NCBI GenBank assembly: GCA_964036045.1
Contig: OZ038386.1
Location: 15,163,433-15,227,432, forward strand
Direction of reading: 5' to 3'
From: Eutreptiella sp. 'Long Island Sound 2002'
Taxonomy: Eukaryota; Euglenozoa; Euglenophyceae; Eutreptiales; Eutreptiaceae
Length of the DNA stretch: 64,000 nucleotides
Made by a program: the position numbers and the translations under genes. Shown here piece after piece: positions 56,901 through 64,000 of the stretch (the first letter of the stretch is position 1; every line of letters begins with the position of its first letter). The notes beneath the pieces are model-generated. The model did no database searches. It was not told where the DNA came from and worked only from the letters and a program-made list of their open reading frames with translations.

Positions 56901-57030
56901 CGTCAGAGCTACCATCCAATGAGAAGTTAGAATCAGAATCAGAATTGGAGTCTGACAATTATTGGGTCCTCTTGGCGGCTTTCTTTTCTTTGGGGGCCTC
57001 CTTGTGACTAACGTCAGGCACCGCTGCCAT
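56901..57030 (-). CDS. Possible first exon with an in-frame TAA
   Basis: ATG at 57030 reads MAAVPDVSHKEAPKEKKAAK, then RTQ, then TAA (56959-56961). The same frame continues with an acidic LSDSNSDSDSNFSLDGSSDG to a consensus donor (GACG then GTGAGT) at 56901. Basic-then-acidic composition looks like a nuclear protein N-terminus. Either the TAA disables it or the apparent exon is chance. Joining to the exon at 56859 does not keep phase. Confidence 0.25.
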
Positions 57031-57045
57031 TGTGGCGTTTATAGC

Positions 57046-57395
57046 AAGTGGGCAAAGTGGGCACGTAACCCCTGCCACCTGGAGGGTACCCGCCGCTTCG
57101 GAGCAGGGGGCAAAAGCAGAAGTGGCCCACAAGTGGGCAAGGTGGCTACATAACCCCTGCCGCCTAGGGGGTCCACACCGCTTCAGAGCGGGGGGCAGAA
57201 TCAAAATTGGCCCACAAGTGGGCAAGGTAGCTACATAACCCCTGCCGCCTAGGGGGTCCCCACCGCTTCAGAGCGGGGGGCAGGATCAGAAGTGGCCCAC
57301 AAGTGGGCAAGGTGGCTACATAACCCCTGCCGCCTGGGCGCTCCCCACCGCTTCAGAACGGGGGGCAGAGTCAGATGTGGCCCACAAGTGGGCAT
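57046..57395. repeat. 85 bp satellite, four-unit outlier block
   Basis: Four units of the same satellite as at 58452, carrying the GCCCACAAGTGGGC dyad and CCTGCCGCCTAGGGGGTCC instead of CCTGCCGTATCGGGGATCC. GAAGTGGCCC recurs at 57117, 57202 and 57287 (85-base steps). It lies in the 5' flank (minus-strand sense) of the cysteine-rich exons at 56.3-57.0 kb. Confidence 0.85.
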
Positions 57396-57545
57396 TTGGT
57401 GAAACCTAGTATGCACGTAGCAAAACCTAGTAAAATGTAGCAAAACCTAGTAAGATGTAGCAAAACCTAGTAAAAATTCTTTTTTTTACTAGGTAAAAAA
57501 AGCAAAAATTTTAAAAAATTTTCCCTTACTAGGTTGCTAGGTAGT
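57395..57545. repeat. AT-rich repeat of AAACCTAGTA motifs
   Basis: Five or more copies of AAAACCTAGTA(A/G)(A/G)ATGTAGC spaced about 20 bases apart, then the reverse orientation (TTACTAGGTTGCTAGG). The same motif in inverted form recurs at 58360-58440 (ACTAGGTTCCGAAACCTAGT). The two blocks bracket the exon at 57792-58210. Confidence 0.65.
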
Positions 57546-57791
57546 GACAAATTTCGACTTGAATTTGAACAAATAACACCAAGTTTATGGGGGGGGGTCA
57601 ACGGTAGGTGGTATTTATGTTTAAGGGTATGGTGCCGCGTGGTCTATTCCAGGCCACTTGTGTAAGTGGCGCCCCACCCGGGCCAAACCGTGTATTGCAA
57701 GGTCAGCAAAAATAAAATGGAGCTCAAGAAAAGAAGGAGCTTTTATATCATAAATATATATATACATATATGAGGTGCACACACCTGTGCT

Positions 57792-58210
57792 TTATATGAA
57801 GTCGCAAAACACGCGCTTGTAGATGAGGTCGGACTTCTTATCTTTGTAGGTGGGTTGTGCAGAGGGAGGGTTGTGCTTGCACATGTTGCGAAGCACGCCT
57901 GTGGCCTTTTCTTCCAACTCTTTGATTAGATTTTTGTCACACTCCAGTTTCCCAGAGGCATCTTTGGGGTAATGCTCTGGAACAAAAAATTCTTCACCAC
58001 GGATCACCACCTTTGGACGGACCTCATCTACAGAAGGCGGCTTGTCAACCACAAGCCGGTCACCCAAGGCGAATGCCAACACAATGCATGCCAGTGTGGC
58101 GGTAAATTGCACTCTCCACTTGCGCAATGCCACACATATCTCCGTGGAACAGAAACCGGAAGCACGCAGGGCACACTGATAAACTCCACATTCAGGGCAC
58201 GTGATGTGGG
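57792..58210 (-). CDS. C-terminal exon of a cysteine-rich protein, set between satellite blocks
   Basis: An open minus-strand exon preceded by a pyrimidine-rich tract and acceptor (GCTTTTTTTGCGACGACACAG before CCCACATCAC). It has no in-frame ATG near its start, so it is not a first exon. The N-terminal part is zinc-ribbon-like: HITCPECGVYQCALRASGFC, then STEICVALRKW (C-x2-C-x5-C ... C-x4-C). It is followed by a hydrophobic segment (FTATLACIVLAFALG) that can be misread as a signal peptide if the frame is started at GTG 58133. After this come RLVVDKPPSVDEVRPKVVIR, EEFFVPEHYPKDASGKLECD, a helical LIKELEEKATGVLRNMC, and the end KRVFCDFI with TAA at 57792. I do not recognise the family. Confidence 0.5.
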
Positions 58211-58231
58211 CTGTGTCGTCGCAAAAAAAGC

Positions 58232-58332
58232 ACGGGCAAGGTGGCTACGCAACCCCTGCCGCCTCGGGGGTCCCCTCCGCTTCAGAGCGGGGGGCAGAAT
58301 CAGAAGTGGCCCACAAGTAGGCAAGGTGGCTA
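58232..58332. repeat. Single 85 bp satellite unit beside the cysteine-rich exon
   Basis: One unit plus a partial one of the GCCGCCT sub-type (GGCAAGGTGGCTACGCAACC, then CCTCCGCTTCAGAGCGGGG), ending at GTGGCTACC. It abuts the proposed acceptor at 58211, so in transcript sense it would lie in the upstream intron. Confidence 0.8.
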
Positions 58333-58339
58333 CCCTGTA

Positions 58340-58445
58340 ACCCATTTAAAAAAAAAAGCTTTTGTTTTCACTAGGTTCTAAAACGTAGTAAAAACAAAAA
58401 CTTTTTTTTACTAGGTTCCGAAACCTAGTAAAACCTGCTGCAGAG
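58340..58445. repeat. Inverted AAACCTAGT motif block
   Basis: An A/T-rich patch with ACTAGGTTCTAAAACGTAGT and ACTAGGTTCCGAAACCTAGT (near-perfect palindromes), related to 57395-57545. Confidence 0.6.
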
Positions 58446-58451
58446 GGGGCA

Positions 58452-61400
58452 GCAAAATCAGAAGTGGCCCACAAGTGGGCAAAGTGGCTACCTCACCCCT
58501 GCCGTATCGGGGAGACCCACCGCTGCAGAGCGGGGGGCAAAATCAGAAGTGGCCCACAAGTGGGCAAAGTGGCTACCTCACCCCTGCCGTATCAAGGATC
58601 CCCACCGCTGCAAAGCGGGGGGCAAAATCAGAAGTGGCCCACAAGTGGGCAAAGTGGCTACCTCACCCCTGCCGTATCGGGGATCCCCTCCGATTCAAAG
58701 CGGGGGCCAAAATCAGAAGTGGCGCACAAGTGGGCGAATTGGCTACCTCACCCCTGCCGTATCGGGGAGCCCCACCGCTGCTGAGCGGGGGGCAAAATCA
58801 GAAGTGGCCCAGAAGTGGGCGAATTGGCTACCTCACCCCTGCCGTATCGGGGATCCCCTCCGCTTCAAAGCGGGGGCCAAAATCAGAAGTGGCGCACAAG
58901 TGGGCGAATTGGCTACCTCACCCCTGCCGTATCGGGGAACCCCACCGCTGTAGAGCGGGGGGCAAAATCAGAAGTGGCCCACAAGTGGGCAAAGTGGCTA
59001 CCTCACCCCTGCCGTATCGGGGATCCCCACCGCTGCAGAGCGGGGGGCAAAATCAGAAGTGGCCCATAAGTGGGCAAAGTGGCTACCTCACCCCTGCCGT
59101 ATCCGGGAGCCCCACCGCTTCAAAGCGGGGGCCAAAATCAGAAGTGGCCCACAAGTGGGCAAATTGGCTACCTCACCCCTGCCGTATCGGGGAGCCCCAC
59201 CGCTGCAGAGCGGAGGGCAAAATGAGAAGTGGCCCACAAGTGGGCAAAGTGGCTACCTCACCCCTGCCGTATCGGGGATCCCCTCCGCTTCAAAGCGGGG
59301 GCCAAAATCAGAAGTGGCCCACAAGTGGGCAAATTGGCTACCTCACCCCTGCCGTATCGGGGAGCCCCACCGCTGCAGAGCGGGGGGCAAAATCAGAAGT
59401 GGCCCACAAGTGGGCAAATTGGCTACCTCACCCCTGCTGTATCGGGGATCCCCACCGCTGCAGAGCGGGGGGCAAAATCAGAAGTGGCCCAGAAGTGGGC
59501 AAAGTGGCTACCTCACCCCTGCCGTAGCAGGGATCCCCACCGCTTCAAAGCGGGGGGCAAAATCAGAAGTGGCCCACAAGTGGGCAAAGTGGCTACCTCA
59601 CCCCTGCCGTATCAGGGATCCCCACCGCTTCAAAGCGGGGGGCAACATGAGAAGTGGCCCACAAGTGGGCAAATTGGCTACCTCACCCCTGCCGTATCGG
59701 GGAGCCCCACCGCTGCAGAGCGGGGGGCAAAATCAGAAGTGGCCCACAAGTGGGCAAAGTGGCTAGCTCACCCCTGCCGTATCGGGGATCCCCACCGCTG
59801 CAGAGCGGGGGGCAAAATCAGAAGTGGCCCACAAGTGGGCAAAGTGGCTACCTCACCCCTGCCGTATCGGGGAGCCCCACCGCTTCAGAGCGGGGGGCAA
59901 AATCAGAAGTGGCCCACAAGTGGGCAAAGTGCCTACCTCACCCCTGCCGTATCGGGGATCCCCACCGCTGCAGAGCGGGGGGCAAAATCAGAAGTGGCCC
60001 ACTTGTGCGCAAAGTGGCCACCTCACCCGTGCCGTATCGGGGAGCCCCACCGCTTCAGAGCGGGGGGCAAAATCAGAAGTGGCCCACAAGTGGGCAAAGT
60101 GGCTACCTCACCCCTGCCGTATCGGGGATCCCCACCGCTGCAGAGGGGGGGACAAAATCAGAAGTGGCCCACAAGTGGGCAAAGTGGCCACCTCACCCCC
60201 GCCGTATCGGGGAGCCCCACCGCTTCAGAGCGGGGAACAAAATCAGAAGTGGCCCACAAGTGGGCAAAGTGGCTACCTCACCCCTGCCGTATCGGGGAGC
60301 CCAACCGCTGCAGAGCGGGGGGCAAAATCAGAAGTGGCCCACAAGTGGGCAAATTGGCTACCTCACCGCTGCCGTATCGGGGAGCCCCACCGCTGCAGAG
60401 CGGGGGGCAAAATCACAAAGGGCCCACAAGTGGGCAAATTGGCTACCTCACCCCTGCCGTATCGGGAAGCCCCACCGCTGCAGAGCGGGGGGCAAAATCA
60501 GAAGTGGCCCACAAGTGGGCAAACTGGCTACCTCAGCCGTGCCGTATCGGGGATCCCCATCGCTGCAGAGCGGGGGGCAAAATCAGAAGTGGCCCACGGG
60601 TGGGCAAAGTGGCTACCTCACCCCTGCCGTATCGGTGATCCCCACCGCTGCAAAGCGGGGGGCAAAATCAGAAGTGGCCCACAAGTGGGCAAACTGGCTA
60701 CCTCACCCCTGCCGTATCGGGGAGCCCCACCGCTTCAGAGCGGGGAACAAAATCAGAAGTGGCCCACAAGTGGGCAAATTGGCTACCTCACCCCTGCCGT
60801 ATCGGGGATCCCCACCGCTGCAGAGCGGGGGGCAAATTCAGAAGTGGCCCACAAGTGGGCAAACTGGCTTCCTCACCCCTGCCGTATCGGGGATCCCCAC
60901 CGCTTCAGAGCGGGGGGCAAAATCAGAAGTGGCCCACTTGTGGGCAAGGTGGCTACTTAACCCCTGCCGCCTCGGGGATCCTCTCCGCTTCAGAGCGGGG
61001 GGCAGAATCAGAAGTGGCCCACTTGTGGGCAATGTGGCTACCTCACCCCTGCCGTATCGGGGATCCCCACGGCTTCACAGCGGGGGGCAAAATCAGAAGT
61101 GGCCCACTTGTGGGCAATCTGGCTACCTCACCCCTGCCGTATCGGGGAGCCCCACCGCTGCAGAGCGGGGGGCAAAATCAGAAGTGGCCCACTAGTGGGC
61201 AAACTGCGTACCTGACCCCTGCCGTATCGGGGAGCCCGACCGCTTCAGAGCGGGGGGCAAAATCAGAAGTGGCCCACTTGTGGGCAAGGTGGCTACCTCA
61301 CCCCTGCCGCCTCGGGGATTCCCTCCGCTTCAGAGCGGGGGGCAGAATCAGAAGTGGCCCACAAGTGGGTAAAGTGGCTAGCTCACCCCTGCCGTATTGG

Positions 61401-64000
61401 GGAGCCCCACCGCTGACGAGGGGGGGGCAAAATCAGAAGTGGCCCACTAGTGGGCAAACTGGCTACCTCACCCCTGCCGTATCGGCGATCCCCACCGCTT
61501 CACAGCAGGGGGCAAAATCAGAAGTGGCCCCCTGGTGGGCAAGGTGGCTACCTCACCCCTGCCGTATCGGGGAGCCCCACCGCTGCAGAGCGGGGGGCAA
61601 AATCAGAAGTGGCCCACTAGTGGGCAAACTGGCTACCTCACCCCTGCCGTATCGGGGATCCCCACCGCTTCACAGCGGGGGCAAAATCAGAAGTGGCCCA
61701 CTGGTGGGCAAAGTGGCTACCTCACCCCTGCCGTATCGAGGAGCCCCACCGTTGCAGAGCGGGGGGCAAAATCAGAAGTGGCCCACAAGTGGGCAAAGTG
61801 GCTACCTCACAGCTGCCGTATCGGGGATCCCCACCGCTTCAAAGCGGGGGGCCAAATCAGAAGTGGCCCACAAGTGGGCAAATTGGGTACCTCACCCCTG
61901 CCGTATCGGGGAGACCCACCGCTGCAGAGCGGGGGGCAAAATCAGAAGTGGCCCACGGGTGGGCAAATTGGCTACCTCACCCCTGCCGTATCGGGGATCC
62001 CCACCGCTGCATAGCGGGGGGCAAAATGAGAAGTGGCCCACAAGTGGGCAAATTGGCTACCTTACCCCTGCCGTATCGGGGATCCCCACCGCTGCAAAGC
62101 GGGGGGCAAAATCAGAAGTGGCCCACTAGTGGGCAAATTGGCTACCTCACAGCTGCCGTATCGGGGACCCCCACCGCTGCAGAGCGGAGGCAAAATCAGA
62201 AGTGGCCCACAAGTGGGCAAAGTGGCTACCTCACCCCTGCCGTATCGGGGAGCCCGACCGCTTCAGACCGGGGGGCAAAATCAGAAGTGGCCCACAAGTG
62301 GGCAAAGTGGCTACCTCACCCCTGCCGTATCGGGGAGCCCGATCGCTTCAGAGCGGGGGGCAAAATCAGAAGTGGCCCACAAGTGGGCAAGGTGGCTACT
62401 TAACCCCTACCGCGTCGGGGATCCCCTCCGCTTCAGAGCGGGGGGCAGAATCAGAAGTGGCCCACAAGTGGGCAAATTGGCTACCTCACCCCTGCCGCAT
62501 CGGGGATCCCCTCCGCTTCAGAGCGGGGGGCAAAATCAGAAGTGGCCCACAAGTGGGCAAATTGGCTACCTCACCCCTGCCGTATCGGGGATCCCCACCG
62601 CTGCAAAGCGGGGGGCAAAATCAGAAGTGGCCCACGGGTGGGCAAATTGGCTACCTCACCCCTGCCGTATCGGGGAGCCCCACCGCTGCTGAGCGGGGGG
62701 CAAAATCAGAAGTGGCCCACTAGTGGGCAAGGTGGCTACCTCACCCCTGCCGTATCGGGGATCCCCACCGCTGCAGAGCGGGGGGCAAAATCAGAAGTGG
62801 CCCACAAGTGGGCAAGGTGGCTCCTTAACCCGTGCCGCCTCGGGGATCCCCACCGCTGCAGAGCGGGGGGCAAAATCAGAAGTGGCCCACTTGTGGGCAA
62901 GGTGGCTACCTCACCCCAGCCGTATCGGGAATCCCCACCGCTACAGAGCGGGGGGCAAAATGAGAAGTGGCCCACGGGTGGGCAAATTGGTTACCTCACC
63001 CCTGCCGTTTCGGGGAGACCCACTGCTGCAGAGCGGGGGGCAAAATCAGAAGTGGCCCACTTGTGGGCAAGGTGGCTACCTCACCCCTGCCGTATCGGGG
63101 ATCCCCACCGCTACAGAGCGGGGGGCAAAATCAGAAGTGGCCCACTAGTGGGCAAGGTGGCTACCTCACCCCTGCCGTATCGGGGATCCCCACCGCTGCA
63201 GAGCGGGGGGCAAAATCAGAAGTGGCCCACAAGTGGGCAAGGTGGCTCCTTAACCCGTGCCACCTCGGGTATCCCCACCGCTGCAGAGCGGGGGGCAAAA
63301 TCAGAAGTGGCCCACTTGTGGGCAAGGTGGCTACCTCACCCCAGCCGTATCGGGGATCCCCACCGCTACAGAGCGGGGGGCAAAATGAGAAGTGGCCCAC
63401 GGGTGGGCAAATTGGCTACCTCACCCCTGCCGTTTCGGGGAGACCCACTGCTGCAGAGCGGGGGGCAAAATCAGAAGTGGCCCACTTGTTGGCAAGGTGG
63501 CTACCTCACCCCTGCCGTATCGGGGATCCCCACCGCTACAAAGCGGGGGGCAAAATCAGAAGTGGCCCACAAGTGGGCAAAGTGGCTACCTCACCCCTGC
63601 GGTTTCGGGGAGCCCCACCGCTGCAAAGCGGGGGGCAAAATCAGAAGTGGCCCACTTGTGGGCAAGGTGGCTCCTTAACCCGTGCCGTATCGGGGATCCC
63701 CACCGCTTCAGAGGGGGGGGCAAAATCAGAAGTGACCCACAAGTGGGCAAAGTGGCTACCTCACCCCTGCCGTATCGGGGATCCCCACCGCTGCAGAGCG
63801 GGGGGCAAAATCAGAAGTGCCCCACAAGTGGGCAAAGTGGCTACCTCACCGCTGCCGTATCGGGGAGCCCCACCGCTGCAGAGCGGGGGGCAAAATCACA
63901 AAGGGCCCACAAGTGGGCAAATTGGCTACCTCACCCTTGCCGTATCGGGGATCCCCACCGCTGCAAAGCGGGGGGCAAAATCAGAAGTGGCCCACGGGTG
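58452..64000. repeat. 85 bp satellite array, about 65 units, runs off the window
   Basis: Head-to-tail units with a strict 85-base period (CAAAATCAG at 58538, 58623 and 58708). The unit order is GAAGTGGCCCACAAGTGGGC, AAAGTGGCTACCTCACCCC, TGCCGTATCGGGGATCCCC, ACCGCTGCAGAGCGGGGGGC, AAAATCA. Each unit contains three dyads: GCCCAC-NN-GTGGGC, GGGGATCCCC (or GGGGAGCCCC), and CCGCT-NNNN-AGCGG. A second sub-type (CCTGCCGCCTCGGGGATCC with GGCAGAATC) is interspersed near 60960, 61300 and 62400. A 425-base higher-order unit is visible at 62.8-63.7 kb. Small indels (61680, 62190) shift the phase locally. Every forward frame of the unit is open, producing overlapping ORFs of up to 513 codons. Confidence 0.95.

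Noticed and set aside
57792-58133. A 113-residue secreted protein with signal peptide
   Set aside because: The frame at 58133 starts with GTG, not ATG, and stays open upstream through a cysteine-rich segment to a likely splice acceptor. The hydrophobic stretch is therefore internal.
58475-63678. Long overlapping plus-strand ORFs (up to 513 codons) as a repeat-protein gene family
   Set aside because: They are frame-cycling translations of the 85 bp satellite, overlap each other in all three frames, and have no independent start, splice or composition signal.

Overview
The window looks like nuclear DNA of a repeat-rich eukaryote, probably a protist or alga. I cannot name the organism. The reasons are: sparse genes with recognisable GT-AG splice sites and short introns (about 68 and 82 bases where both ends can be placed); eukaryotic protein types (a Ser/Thr kinase, an F-box-like protein, a SpoVK/CbbX-type AAA+ ATPase, a plant-type Dabb protein); a non-LTR retrotransposon with an RNase H domain; tRNA-derived SINE-like units; and many micro- and minisatellites and long G or C homopolymers. 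I see no rRNA genes, no convincing functional tRNA, no operons and no CRISPR.

Layout. 1-21 kb has almost no recognisable coding sequence. It holds a 70-75 base minisatellite with (CA)n tracts and an internally inverted block (4.4-5.3 kb), and three MITE-like elements flanked by TA dinucleotides (6.7-7.2, 16.6-17.1 and 19.1-19.4 kb). 21.9-23.8 kb has isolated minus-strand exons. 23.8-33 kb is a patchwork of degenerate short repeats (GGGCACA-like, TG-rich, TGCCTG-like and 44-base units) with two tRNA-like SINE units. 34.3-36.7 kb has a Dabb gene with a broken inverted copy whose CT tract has expanded to about 53 repeats, plus minus-strand exons with good splice sites. 37.7-42.8 kb is a transposon cluster: a 5'-truncated, frameshifted LINE (RT, zinc knuckle, RNase H), three tRNA-like units, a second RNase H relic and one copy of a duplicated exon. 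43.4-48.3 kb has further G/C-bounded elements, an AAA+ gene and a protein kinase. 49.5-50.5 kb is a 31-base minisatellite. 53.2-54.7 kb is an F-box-like gene ending in a copy of the kinase gene's C-terminal tail. 55.3-58.2 kb has several cysteine-containing exons, one pair splicing in phase into a possible Ulp1-like protease. 57.0 kb to the window end is dominated by an 85-base satellite that runs off the edge.

The main result is the 85-base satellite. About 65 units are in the main array, and each carries three short dyad-symmetric elements. The arms are conserved while the centre of one dyad varies (AA, TT, TA, GG). There are two sub-families and a 425-base (5-unit) higher-order repeat. Shorter relatives sit at 41.3 kb and 57.0 kb. 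The unit has no stop in any forward frame and its length is 1 mod 3, so the very long overlapping ORFs there are probably an artefact. The second result is duplication-driven gene remodelling: the kinase tail fused to an F-box-like gene, the duplicated exon at 42.4 and 55.4 kb, and the inverted Dabb copy.

Limits: all calls come from reading the sequence by eye. Exon borders are proposals, and no alignment, profile search or transcript data was available.
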